Shown: positions 41,081 through 50,084 of the stretch, in pieces
Position numbering within the stretch: position 1 is the stretch's first letter
How the letters are laid out: every line of letters starts with the position of its first letter
Assembly: GCA_947166305.1 (NCBI GenBank)
Contig: CAMVDV010000016.1
Location: forward strand, 1 to 64,000
Source of the DNA: an uncultured Prevotellaceae bacterium
Lineage (GTDB): Bacteria; Bacteroidota; Bacteroidia; Bacteroidales; Bacteroidaceae
Direction of reading: 5' to 3'
Length of the DNA: 64,000 nt
Translations under genes and position numbers: made by a program
Notes under the pieces: generated by a model
Seen by the model: the letters and a program-made list of their open reading frames with translations, nothing else
What the model was told of the DNA's origin: nothing
The model's database searches: none

Positions 41081-42808
41081 TTATCGATTCAGCACTCTTC
41101 CAAGAAATGTGTCAGTAAAGGCGCGTTGGAAGTTTAGGTTAATCATCTTATACTTTGGCAAACTCTCCAAGTATTCCAGTTCAAATACCAGGCGAGGTGC
41201 TTTCCTGTCTTCCTCTTCGGGGTGTATCTCTGTCTTGCTACCAATGCGGACAATTTTAATCATGTAGAGGTCTCGCACACCCTTGCCTTTTATGTGGGGC
41301 ATAAAATAAAATAGTTTATTAAGTGCTATCGTTGAAGGGAATTTGCTGACATTGCCTGTATAGTAGAGCTTCGTTGGTTCTTCGGAGAGAAAATACTTTT
41401 CGTTATCTTCTTTTACTAAACCAATCAACAATCGTTTCGTGCCGTCCAGTTTGTATGTCTTCTTGGGTTTGTTGCAGAGCAGCTCTTTTTCTTCTGTCGC
41501 AAACAAGTCTAAAGTCAGAAAGGGTCTCGGATTGCGTTGGACATGAATAGGCCGAGTCGAGGCGGGAGCCTCGTCATAGATGAAACGATACAGGCTCTTA
41601 CCTACTTCTTGCACGATACCGCATACAAGTGCATTGCCCATTAGGAAGGCTCTGCGACCGTCTGAAACATCAGGATGATATGTATGGTTGTCGGGAAACA
41701 TATTGAGGCGTTCCAGCTCGATGGGAATCAGACGACGATAGCGTCCGGATGGCGTTTGGACTACATGCTTGAAACGGGAAGGTGCAGTTCCTCCTTCCCC
41801 CGTAATCATCGTGCGCGAAGGTTTGTCAAGATAGTCAGGGAAAGCCATCCCTCCCTCAGAGAAGACATACTCAAACCCTTCTTTTGATACACGATTTATT
41901 TTCTTTGCTCCCTTTTCATATTTCCATTTAGGCAAGTCCTCGTCAGAGATGAAAAACTCCTCGGGCACATAGTCCTCATCAACAAGAATGTCGCCCAATG
42001 TCTGACGAGTGCCTTCATAGACTGGAATTGTATCAATGGTAAAGACTTTCCGTTCTCTCATAATGCCAGCCTCGCCGAAAGGACTGTTCTTTCCGTTTTT
42101 GTTGAAACTATCAGAAACTTCTTTGATGTTGCCCTCAATGGGAAAGAAAGATTCAGAATTTGCTTTCGCAGAGAAAGGGAAAGCCTGAGCCATCACGCCG
42201 TCAAACTTCACCCAATCCCCCTGCTCTTCAATCTTCTGTGCGACGGGAGACTCTTTACGATAGCCAACAATGTACGTCCTGCGACGACGTTGTGGCATAC
42301 CATATTCTGCCGCATTTATAACGCGCCATTCCACGATATAGCCAAGGTCGGACAGGGAGGCAAGGATGATAGCAAAGTCCCGACCTCGCTGAGAGGCGGG
42401 CGAGGCAAGCAGGCGGTCAACATTCTCGAAGAAAATGTAGTTGGGACGCTTGTCGCCTTTCTCGCTAAGGATACGATATATCTGCCACCAAAGCACCCCT
42501 TTCTTTCCCTCAATGCCGCCGGAGCGACTCAATGTTGCAGCGACGGAATAGTCCTGACAGGGAAACCCTCCGACAAGCAAGTCGTGGTCAGGAATTTCCT
42601 TCGTTGGCACGAGGTTAATATCTTTATTTGAGTGCCCTTTAGAACCGAATCTTGCTTTATAGACAATCGAAGCGTCCTGATGTTTGGTTGAAGGTTCCCA
42701 CTGATTGTTCCAGATGGTTTCGTAGACATCGGACGCACCTTCAAGCCCTATGCGGAATCCTCCAACCCCTGCAAACAGTTCTACAACACGAATATGATGT
42801 TTAGACAT
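41081..42808 (-). CDS. DNA (cytosine-5)-methyltransferase with C-terminal extension
   Basis: A 575-residue C5 cytosine methyltransferase. Motif I is ELFAGVGGFRIGLEG (10-24), motif IV has the nucleophile C84 in GGFPCQDYS, motif VI is FFENVDRL, motif VIII QRRRRTYIVGYR, and motifs IX-X (PIELERLNMFPD, GNALVCGIVQEVG) end near 405. It should protect the host DNA from the neighbouring nuclease. About 165 residues after motif X are extra compared with single-domain enzymes of this class and carry no motif I know. It overlaps the end of the nuclease gene by eight bases, which suggests coupled expression. A+T content is clearly above the flanking genes, consistent with horizontal gain. Confidence 0.93.
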   Translation of the reverse strand: MSKHHIRVVELFAGVGGFRIGLEGASDVYETIWNNQWEPSTKHQDASIVYKARFGSKGHSNKDINLVPTKEIPDHDLLVGGFPCQDYSVAATLSRSGGIEGKKGVLWWQIYRILSEKGDKRPNYIFFENVDRLLASPASQRGRDFAIILASLSDLGYIVEWRVINAAEYGMPQRRRRTYIVGYRKESPVAQKIEEQGDWVKFDGVMAQAFPFSAKANSESFFPIEGNIKEVSDSFNKNGKNSPFGEAGIMRERKVFTIDTIPVYEGTRQTLGDILVDEDYVPEEFFISDEDLPKWKYEKGAKKINRVSKEGFEYVFSEGGMAFPDYLDKPSRTMITGEGGTAPSRFKHVVQTPSGRYRRLIPIELERLNMFPDNHTYHPDVSDGRRAFLMGNALVCGIVQEVGKSLYRFIYDEAPASTRPIHVQRNPRPFLTLDLFATEEKELLCNKPKKTYKLDGTKRLLIGLVKEDNEKYFLSEEPTKLYYTGNVSKFPSTIALNKLFYFMPHIKGKGVRDLYMIKIVRIGSKTEIHPEEEDRKAPRLVFELEYLESLPKYKMINLNFQRAFTDTFLGRVLNR

Positions 42809-44216
42809 GTTTTAATTCTTTTTTGCGACAGTCCACTATCTCACGAACATAGTCGTTGTTAAACCAATAGCAAAACTTCTTTGCCCATTTCCCATCTGGA
42901 GTTGGTGCAAGATTTTTTGCTTTTTGAGCTTTCGGACGAACATGAAATTTTTTCTTGTCAGCACCCTTCCACCAATACTCCTCTGAAATATGTCCATGAA
43001 GGATGTTGTCCCAGATATGTTTCCAATATACTTCTGCCCACTTCAAATCCTTTTGTGGCATTGTCCAAAAGAACACATCGTCCAATACATAGTCTTCTTG
43101 TCCTGATGTCTGCTCTTTGAAAGTCACCATTAAAAATCTGCTAGAGTAAAGTTCATACAAGCGAGACTCTATCCACTCTTCGCATTCTGCAACTTCAATG
43201 TAGTCTATATTTTCAAACGACATGGCTTCCTTGATGACACCACTAGCTTGAATGCGAATGGTTTTCATTGTCAATCCTGCCTTGATGAATTCTTCCGAGC
43301 GATTAACGTTGGAGCATTTTCCTGAGGCAACTATTGCATTGGCAATCATTGCGAACTTGTTTTTAGGATTGTTAGAAATGTCTATCCCTTTCAGTTTCGC
43401 TATTCTCTCATAGGGGATTTTCATGTAAGGCTCAAAGCGATTAAGCACAATTTCATCAAAAGACTGTGTGCGAAGGGCATTTATGTTTACAAGTTCTGAC
43501 TTAGCATTTATAACATTCGACACGGCATTCTTTCCGCTCTTCAAGACATAGTCCAAGACTGTGCGCATGTACGCCATTTTGAGACTGAAACCCCTACGAG
43601 GGGCATCAACATCTGGATTGTATGGCTGCTTCATCAGGCTATCGCCCTTCTGACCTTTGCGGCAAGCACCAAGATACATCGTGTCACCTTCTGAAAGTTC
43701 ATGGGCTTTTCCTCGTTTTATCTTCTCAATGATAATGTCATAATCATGCCGAATAATTAGAAGGTCTTTCTCTGGCAGTTTCCAAAGAACAGAAAAAATA
43801 AACTTGAGATCAAGATTGTTGCAATCTTTTTGATACATATAAAAGAGAAGCAACATCAGTTGACATTTCAAATAGAAATGGGAATGCTCAAAGTCTTCAT
43901 TAACCACATCGCAGTAGTTAATCATGTTACAAGACAAGCGTTCTTTGATAAGATATTCGTTTTGCTTGCTTTTCTTCAATGGAGTGCATTTCAACTCCAT
44001 CCCTGCCTCAGAGAAATCAGCACCGGCATAATTGTTCGTTTCAAGCAGAAAGTAGATATTTTCCACCATCTGTCCCAGACTTCCTTTTCCCTTTTTGACC
44101 TTATAACCGTCCCAAACATAATCACGCAAAGTCTTACCTAACAATCCTTTGCTGAATTCATATATGCTATTTGCGTTGGTAATGTCGTAAGGAAGTGTAG
44201 AGTGTAATGTGGTCAT
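42801..44216 (-). CDS. Type II restriction endonuclease, Sau3AI/MutH family
   Basis: A 471-residue nuclease. Near the N terminus, KGSLGQMVE followed by AGADFSEAGMELKCTPLK gives the MutH-type catalytic set E52, D67, E74 and K76, with the D-x6-ExK spacing of MutH and Sau3AI. The length fits Sau3AI-like enzymes (about 490), in which a second MutH-like domain is inactive and used for binding. Sau3AI cuts GATC, so a GATC-like target is a reasonable guess, but specificity cannot be read directly. I prefer ATG at 44216 to the GTG at 44237, because a perfect promoter (44237-44267) ends at that GTG. Confidence 0.88.
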   Translation of the reverse strand: MTTLHSTLPYDITNANSIYEFSKGLLGKTLRDYVWDGYKVKKGKGSLGQMVENIYFLLETNNYAGADFSEAGMELKCTPLKKSKQNEYLIKERLSCNMINYCDVVNEDFEHSHFYLKCQLMLLLFYMYQKDCNNLDLKFIFSVLWKLPEKDLLIIRHDYDIIIEKIKRGKAHELSEGDTMYLGACRKGQKGDSLMKQPYNPDVDAPRRGFSLKMAYMRTVLDYVLKSGKNAVSNVINAKSELVNINALRTQSFDEIVLNRFEPYMKIPYERIAKLKGIDISNNPKNKFAMIANAIVASGKCSNVNRSEEFIKAGLTMKTIRIQASGVIKEAMSFENIDYIEVAECEEWIESRLYELYSSRFLMVTFKEQTSGQEDYVLDDVFFWTMPQKDLKWAEVYWKHIWDNILHGHISEEYWWKGADKKKFHVRPKAQKAKNLAPTPDGKWAKKFCYWFNNDYVREIVDCRKKELKHV

Positions 44217-44236
44217 ATTTGCTTTTGTTTCGACCA

Positions 44237-44267
44237 CAAAGTTACAAAGGTTATTTCAAAACACAAA
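44237..44267 (-). promoter_or_regulatory. Consensus promoter of the restriction-modification operon
   Basis: TTTG (44267-44264 on the minus strand), 19 bases and TAACTTTG (44244-44237) match the consensus exactly. Transcription would start near 44230 and the leader is about 15 bases. Confidence 0.85.
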
Positions 44268-44331
44268 ATTATTCTCCGACAAATTGCTTTGTTGGCGGAT
44301 TCTTGGTCTGAATTTATCTGCGCGAGGGAGC

Positions 44332-45453
44332 TTATTGTCCGTGATGTGTTTTACGGCTGAGCCTTTTGCGTAGGGGTTCGTCGAAGCAGAGGAGTGCAAG
44401 CGTGGCAAGGATGATGGCTGCGGCAAACGTGATGATGGCGGGGAGCCAAGGCTGAGAGAGGCCTTCGTAGACGTATCCACTCCGCTGTACATATATTATA
44501 TATAGGTAGACGAGAGGGAAGTGGATGGCATAGAGGGGGTAGGAGAGTCGGCCGAGGAACGCGACGACCTGCTGCCTCCAGCCCGTGACGCTGCCCCTCG
44601 CGCCGAGCCAGATGATGGCGGGGAACAGGGAGAAGATGCAAACGAGCTGGTAGATGGTTTCGGACTCCTTGCCTCCTATGATGGGCATCGCCAGCAGAAC
44701 CGTGAGCATCAGGCTGCACAGGAGGAAGATGTGACCGCGAATGGGCTTCGGCCTTCGCTTGCTGAATTCGCGCGCCATAAGCAACCCCATGGGGTAGGCA
44801 TAGAGCATACGGAGCAAGCCTCCCATGAAGTTGACGGGCTCGGACGACCATCCGTAGGCTATGCCACCATCGTCCGTCAGCAGGGCAAAGCCGGCTATCG
44901 ACACGATTCCGCAGGCCACCCACACGCGAAGCCAACGTGTGGAAAGTCGATGCAGCAGCAGAACATAGAGCAGGCTGCCGATGTATTCGATGAACAAAGA
45001 CCAGTGGGGACCGTTCAGAGGGAATAGTTCCGTGTTGCCTCGCACGTCGAGACTCCTTGGCGAAGGCAAGAGAAAGAGCGCCAAAAGCGTGGCAAGGAGG
45101 ACACTCTCCGTGGCAACCTCGGTGCCGTCCCACTTCGTGCAGCCCTGGATGATGAAGCATACGGCCCCGAACAATGCGCCGAGGACGACCATCGGATGCA
45201 GACGGATGAGTCTCCGCTTGATGAAGCCCGAGGTGGTCAATGTGCCGTCGAGGGCTTTGTCGTAGGCATAACCCATCACGAAACCCGAGAGGATGAAGAA
45301 GAAATCAACGCCCAGGAAACTGTGGTAGAACTCAGGGGTAGGGGAGGGCCACACGAAGAAACTCTTGGCATCGCAGAAGATGTGGTAGAGAAGAATCAAT
45401 ATCGCTGCCACGCCTCGCAAGCCGTCCAGCAGGTCGTATCTTGGTCTGTTCAT
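44332..45453 (-). CDS. Acyltransferase family 3 membrane protein (OafA-like)
   Basis: A 373-residue inner-membrane protein with about ten hydrophobic segments and the acyltransferase-3 hallmark near the N terminus, LDGLRGVAAILILLYHIF, with the catalytic histidine. These proteins usually O-acetylate or acylate a cell-surface glycan. The ATG at 45453 is used; one more codon upstream is TTG. It is the last convincing gene before the restriction-modification module and does not share its low GC. The target glycan is unknown. Confidence 0.88.
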   Translation of the reverse strand: MNRPRYDLLDGLRGVAAILILLYHIFCDAKSFFVWPSPTPEFYHSFLGVDFFFILSGFVMGYAYDKALDGTLTTSGFIKRRLIRLHPMVVLGALFGAVCFIIQGCTKWDGTEVATESVLLATLLALFLLPSPRSLDVRGNTELFPLNGPHWSLFIEYIGSLLYVLLLHRLSTRWLRVWVACGIVSIAGFALLTDDGGIAYGWSSEPVNFMGGLLRMLYAYPMGLLMAREFSKRRPKPIRGHIFLLCSLMLTVLLAMPIIGGKESETIYQLVCIFSLFPAIIWLGARGSVTGWRQQVVAFLGRLSYPLYAIHFPLVYLYIIYVQRSGYVYEGLSQPWLPAIITFAAAIILATLALLCFDEPLRKRLSRKTHHGQ

Positions 45454-45584
45454 CAAAACAATTTACTATTTGACTATTTACTATTTACTATTTTCTATTT
45501 ACTTTCGATTTACAGACCCTCTAAATCTCCCTTAAAGGAAGACTTCTTGTCCTCCCCCTTTTAGGGGAAGTTAGAGAGAGTCCT
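45454..45584. repeat. Repetitive spacer with G/C-run inverted repeat
   Basis: TTTACTATT words (45460-45510) are followed by CTCTAAATCTCCCTTAAAGG and CTCCCCCTTTTAGGGGAAG (45520-45590), the intergenic form of the palindrome that is found in thrC and the FAD gene. It could act as a terminator for the large gene at its right. Confidence 0.7.
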
Positions 45585-48500
45585 TTATTTCACTACCTTG
45601 CGTCCGTTTATTATGTAAACGCCGTGGCGCAACTTTGAACTTTGAATATTGAATTTTGAATTGGACAAAAGGCGTCCGCTGAGGTCATAACATTTACCAT
45701 TTTCATTCCCACTAAGGAAGGGTAGGGGGTTCTCTGCTATTTCGGCTATTCCGTCGGGAGTGGAGGGTGCTTCGAGCATTTTCTCGCGGAATCTGTCAAT
45801 GGCAGAGTCGCTGATGCCGAAGTAGCTCTTCAGGTAAGTGCGGAACTTCTGTTCGAGCGTTTCGCCTGTCTGCCCTTCAATCGTGTCGAACATCTCGTCG
45901 AGCTGTGTCTTGATGCACGGCGTGCCCCAGTAGGAGAAGTTGGTCAGCTCGTAGTCCTTGTAGATGTCGCTTTTGCTCATGCCGAGCGCGCCTTCGAGCA
46001 AGAAGGCGAGCGTGCCGGTACGGTCGCGGCCGATGGCACAATGGAAATAGACGGGCTTGTCATTCCTTATGCTGGTCAGGACAAAGTTGAGTGCCGCCTT
46101 GTATGTCTCCTTCGAGCCGTTGAGTCCGTTCATGTGGCTTGCCGTCTGACCGAGTGGCGTACGCTTGTAAGTGATGTCGCTGCCGAGCACCGAGCGCGTG
46201 ATGTTCTTTGCCTCGCTGTCGCTGCGCAGGTCGAGCTCTGCCTTTATTCCGGCCAGTCGAAGGGCTTCGATGGCTTCCGGCTCCAGATTGTGTCCGCCGT
46301 TCCACTCGCCTCCACGGAAGAGTTTGCCGTACTTGACGACCATCCCACTCTGTGTGGTCCAGCCGCCCAAGTCGCGGACATTGGCTGTGCCTTCAGCCTT
46401 GATGTGCCGCATCTGCCCTGACGTGGTGAAGGCAAAGCGGGCAAGTTCGGTGGTTTCGTATCCTTCATCGACGATTGCATCCACTTTGCAATAGTAAGTT
46501 CTGCCGGGGATGAGGTTGTATATCTCATGCGAAGCGGCCTCCGCAGGCACGGTTTCGCTGACGGCATTCGCGAAGTCGGGACTTTCGCTCCACGTCACGG
46601 TCTGCCACTCGGCATCGATGTCCTGCGTCCAGAACACGCATACGGGCAAAGGCCAATCGCGTCGGACGGGCGGACCTACGTTGTAGGTGCTCACTCTGCT
46701 CGGGTCGTTTTTGGTGTATTCAAAGTCGTGGACGAAGCCCCGGACGCGTTCGTTCTCCAGATTGTACTCCATGCTGAAGGTGCCCGACGCAGCAGGATGG
46801 ATCCGCCACATCTGTCGAGGCTCGAAACTTCCGCCGGCAGAATAGTTATAGACTCTGACACGGCTGCCCGTGTAGGCATAAGGATAAGTGGAAGTTCCCT
46901 GTATCTTGAACCGGCCTCCACCTACCCAGGTGATGATTTGCTCGTGGCGTGCATCGTCGGTGAGCGAGACAGGTTTGCCGTTTGCATTAAGGCCGATGAC
47001 CGTCCCGATGTACATTTCCGCATTGACGCTCTGCATGAGCCAGTGGCCGTTTCTGCGCGTGAGCTTGAAGTAGGGCGGAGTGTCCACCTCGTCGAGCGCC
47101 ACGGCTTTCAGTCCTTCGCTTGTTGCCTTGTCCTTGTCAACGTCGAGCGCATAGCCCGGGAAGCAGACATTCTCTATATAATAGTAGCCTTCGTGCAGGG
47201 GATAGACGTAGAGCGCATCGTTGGCAGAAAGTATGCCGTTGATGGCATTGTTGAGTTCTTCAAGCGTTGCGTCCTCGTCGAGTTCCATCGCGTCGCTGAT
47301 GGCTTCGCTCATCGCCATGGCGCTGCTGAGCGAATAGCACCCGGGGTCTGTGCCAATTTCATCTATCGAAGGCACCTTCGGAGTGTAGGTGGAGATGACT
47401 TCAAGCAGGTCGTCGTAGGTATATTCTTTCCAGAGGTCGCCGATGATGTCGTATTTGCTCCATGCTGCATCCTCGATGAAAGCCTGATACATCGACGGTC
47501 GGACGTGTACGTTGGCACCTGTGAAGTCGAAAGTGTAGGAGCGAAGTTTGGGCACGGCATCGCAGTTCATGAAGACTTCATACTTCTTGCCGCCGTAGAT
47601 GCACAGCTTGTCGCCCCAGGTGTTTGCAGCGATGTTTTCTCCGAAGACGATTTTCTCCAACTGTTTGTTGTAGGCAAGCGCCTCGTAGTCCATCGTCGTG
47701 ACGGAGTTCGGAACAGTAATCTCCGTGAGCTTTGTCTGGTAGATGGCTTTGTAGCCAAGCTTTGTGATGCCTTCGGGAAGGTTTAGTTCGGTGACGTTGG
47801 CGTAGTGGAAAGCGTAGTCGCCAATGGCAGTGACGTTGTACTCGTTGCCTCTGATTGTGACGCTTTGCGGGATTGTCACCTTGCCGCTATACGGACAGGG
47901 ATTGGCCGAGGAGGGTTGATCCTGGTTGGGGAAAGTGACGGCGGCGGTGTTGTGGCCTGTTATCTCATACTTGATGCCGCCGACAATCAGGTCGTCGTCC
48001 GTGAGTGCTCCCTCCATGTCTTGCGGTATGGGCGAGCTCGTGCCCTGTGTCCAGTTGGCAGCACTGAGCTTTTGCGGCAAGGTTCCATCGGTGAGCTGAG
48101 CAGTCGTCACCTCTGTGACGGTGGGAACCTTCGAGGAGGCTGTGCCCGTTCCTGCCACTCTCATGCCTTGCAGGACGTAGTTGTTGCTGAAGGATGTCGC
48201 GGCAGAAGTGCTGTTGCCTACCAGAGCGCCGGTCCGCGTGGCAGCAGACGGACTGCTGAGAGTGCCGATGCTCAGGTTGTTCTGATAGGTGAGGTCGCTC
48301 CTCGCGCTGCTGCTAAATCCCACGATTCCACCTTGATAGGCACTGTTTGATGCAGTACCTGTTGAAGACAAAGCGCCAGCAAAGAGGCAGTTTGTCACGC
48401 TCGTTCCGTTGGCGTTTGCCCATCCGAGGATGCCTGCCACCTGTAGGTTTGTGGCTTTGCCCACAATGGTTCCGTCATAGACACAGCGGTTGATGGTGCA

Positions 48501-49868
48501 CGCCTCGGCTTCCACCACGATGCCTGCCATGCGGAGGGAGACTTTCTCTGCGTTGGCGTTGGTGATGTTCACCGAGCACCAGATGTCCTGAATCTTGTGG
48601 TTGCCGGACGAGAAACCTATCACGCCGGCTGCAAAATGGTCGACAGAAGTGCCGGAGGCCGTGACAGAACCGGCGATGCGGAAGTTGTGGATGTCCTTCG
48701 TCCCCGTGTGATAACCGATGAAGGCAGAGCAAAGAGTGGATGCGTCGGACTGGATGTTCAGTCCGCTGATGCTGTATCCTTGTCCGTCGAACTCGCCTTG
48801 ATGTCGGTTTGCACTGCTTCCCATGGGTGTCCACGGACGGTTCTCCAGGTCGATGTCGGCTGTCAGTCGGGCGTTGGCTACGGCAAATCCGTTGTTGACG
48901 AGCTTGGCAAGCCAGAAGAGTTTGCCTGCGTTGTCTATCTCGTAATAGCCTTCATCATCGACAGAAGCCGGTTCGTAGGGAGCCGTCTCGCAGATGCAGA
49001 AGCCGTTCTCGTAGGTGTGTTGATGGGTCTTCGACGTGGCAATGATGATGTTTGGCATGTTTCGGTAGGCTCCGCCAGCCAGTCGGTTGACGATGCCGTC
49101 GCCTGCAACCCAGAGCGTCGATGAGCCTCCGCCGTCCAGATTGATTGCATCGGTCATGCCGAAATCCTCGGCCAAGAGGAGCAGGTTCTGCAACGAGAAG
49201 CCTGCCGCATCGTCCATTCTTCCCTCGCAGACCACCATATAGACGGTGCCGTCGGCGCACTTTCCGAGCATCGTGCGCGGATGTGGTCCGTAGAAACCCT
49301 CGCCGCCGATGTAGGTGTCTTGGCTGACATTGTTGCGACGGATGATTGGTCCGGAGACGACGAAGCTGTCGTACTTCCTTCCCCACGCAGCCAGTTGCGA
49401 CGAAGTTGTGGCAGAACTGTAGGGCAGAAGGTCGAAGTCTCCGTCCTTGAAGCCTATCGCGCCGTTGCAGCGAGCGTATTCTTCGGCCGAAGTCTTCTGT
49501 ATTTCCTTGCCATCGACCCACAAGGCAGTGGTGGATGTGAGCGTGGTCATGTTGAAGTAGCTGCCGTTGATGGCAGCCGTGGCGCCCGCTTCGATGGCAA
49601 GGCTATGCGTGCCTTGGGGCGAACGCTCCTTCACGAAAAGCGATGTACCAAGCATCGTGCTGGAATACTTGGCGATGGAAACGCGCTGAGGAGAGCCGTA
49701 GAGGTCGGTGAAGCTTGCCCAGCCGTAGGTCACGTCGCCGCGTGTCTGCCAGTGCCAGTCGGCATCGGAGAGCACGGAGGCATAGTCCGAAGCGTTCAGG
49801 ACGCCCGCATAAGCCAGCAGGAGCGTCAGCAGAGAAGCGAGTCGGAAACGAAAGAAAGAAGGTCTCAT
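45585..49868 (-). CDS. Secreted multidomain phosphodiester glycosidase / tyrosine phosphatase protein
   Basis: A 1427-residue exported protein (signal peptide about 1-26). N-terminal residues about 60-280 are a phosphodiester glycosidase (NAGPA-like) domain with INLDGGGSSTLWV. Next comes a GLUG-like beta region (about 320-600), a BspA-type leucine-rich repeat stretch (about 660-790, VTAIGDYAFHYANVTELNLPEG), a spacer domain, an FN3-like segment (about 1090-1160) and a protein-tyrosine-phosphatase domain with the P-loop HCAIGRDRTG (C and R of CX5R present) near 1305. The C terminus GVYIINGRKVVK looks like a surface-sorting tail. The combination suggests a surface protein that removes phosphodiester or phosphate groups from host or dietary material. 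A TAACTTTG box at 49898-49905 may be its promoter. C-terminal repeats near 45640-45735 are read in frame. Confidence 0.82.
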   Translation of the reverse strand: MRPSFFRFRLASLLTLLLAYAGVLNASDYASVLSDADWHWQTRGDVTYGWASFTDLYGSPQRVSIAKYSSTMLGTSLFVKERSPQGTHSLAIEAGATAAINGSYFNMTTLTSTTALWVDGKEIQKTSAEEYARCNGAIGFKDGDFDLLPYSSATTSSQLAAWGRKYDSFVVSGPIIRRNNVSQDTYIGGEGFYGPHPRTMLGKCADGTVYMVVCEGRMDDAAGFSLQNLLLLAEDFGMTDAINLDGGGSSTLWVAGDGIVNRLAGGAYRNMPNIIIATSKTHQHTYENGFCICETAPYEPASVDDEGYYEIDNAGKLFWLAKLVNNGFAVANARLTADIDLENRPWTPMGSSANRHQGEFDGQGYSISGLNIQSDASTLCSAFIGYHTGTKDIHNFRIAGSVTASGTSVDHFAAGVIGFSSGNHKIQDIWCSVNITNANAEKVSLRMAGIVVEAEACTINRCVYDGTIVGKATNLQVAGILGWANANGTSVTNCLFAGALSSTGTASNSAYQGGIVGFSSSARSDLTYQNNLSIGTLSSPSAATRTGALVGNSTSAATSFSNNYVLQGMRVAGTGTASSKVPTVTEVTTAQLTDGTLPQKLSAANWTQGTSSPIPQDMEGALTDDDLIVGGIKYEITGHNTAAVTFPNQDQPSSANPCPYSGKVTIPQSVTIRGNEYNVTAIGDYAFHYANVTELNLPEGITKLGYKAIYQTKLTEITVPNSVTTMDYEALAYNKQLEKIVFGENIAANTWGDKLCIYGGKKYEVFMNCDAVPKLRSYTFDFTGANVHVRPSMYQAFIEDAAWSKYDIIGDLWKEYTYDDLLEVISTYTPKVPSIDEIGTDPGCYSLSSAMAMSEAISDAMELDEDATLEELNNAINGILSANDALYVYPLHEGYYYIENVCFPGYALDVDKDKATSEGLKAVALDEVDTPPYFKLTRRNGHWLMQSVNAEMYIGTVIGLNANGKPVSLTDDARHEQIITWVGGGRFKIQGTSTYPYAYTGSRVRVYNYSAGGSFEPRQMWRIHPAASGTFSMEYNLENERVRGFVHDFEYTKNDPSRVSTYNVGPPVRRDWPLPVCVFWTQDIDAEWQTVTWSESPDFANAVSETVPAEAASHEIYNLIPGRTYYCKVDAIVDEGYETTELARFAFTTSGQMRHIKAEGTANVRDLGGWTTQSGMVVKYGKLFRGGEWNGGHNLEPEAIEALRLAGIKAELDLRSDSEAKNITRSVLGSDITYKRTPLGQTASHMNGLNGSKETYKAALNFVLTSIRNDKPVYFHCAIGRDRTGTLAFLLEGALGMSKSDIYKDYELTNFSYWGTPCIKTQLDEMFDTIEGQTGETLEQKFRTYLKSYFGISDSAIDRFREKMLEAPSTPDGIAEIAENPLPFLSGNENGKCYDLSGRLLSNSKFNIQSSKLRHGVYIINGRKVVK
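45640..45735. repeat. In-frame repeats at the 3' end of the 1427-residue gene
   Basis: ACTTTGAACTTTGAATATTG words and a C/G-run word around 45710-45727 lie within the C-terminal 50 codons and encode SNSKFNIQSSKL and NPLPFLSG. They resemble the intergenic repeats but keep the frame. Confidence 0.65.
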
Positions 49869-49897
49869 AATAGTTGTTGTTTAGTCTTATCCCGTGG

Positions 49898-49905
49898 CAA
49901 AGTTA
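49898..49905 (-). promoter_or_regulatory. Probable minus-7 box of the 1427-residue gene
   Basis: TAACTTTG on the minus strand, 29 bases before the ATG at 49868. No clear minus-33 element. Confidence 0.5.
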
Positions 49906-49996
49906 CAAATTTATTTCAATAAATGTCCAGGCTTGACAAAAAAAAATAAGGTACAGGTACTAAATTTATTTTAGAACCTGACACGTCAACCTCGCC

Positions 49997-50084
49997 AACT
50001 TAACGTGTTAAATTGGCAAACTTCACACGTTAAATTGGCCAACTTCACACGTTAAATTGGGCAACTAACCACGTTTAGTTTTCG
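49997..50084. repeat. 22-bp tandem array overlapping a stop codon
   Basis: Units start at 49997, 50019, 50041 and 50063 with cores AACTTCACACGTTAAATTGG. The fourth, degenerate unit runs over the stop codon (50077-50075) of the membrane protein gene, so the last codons of that gene are array sequence. Confidence 0.9.
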
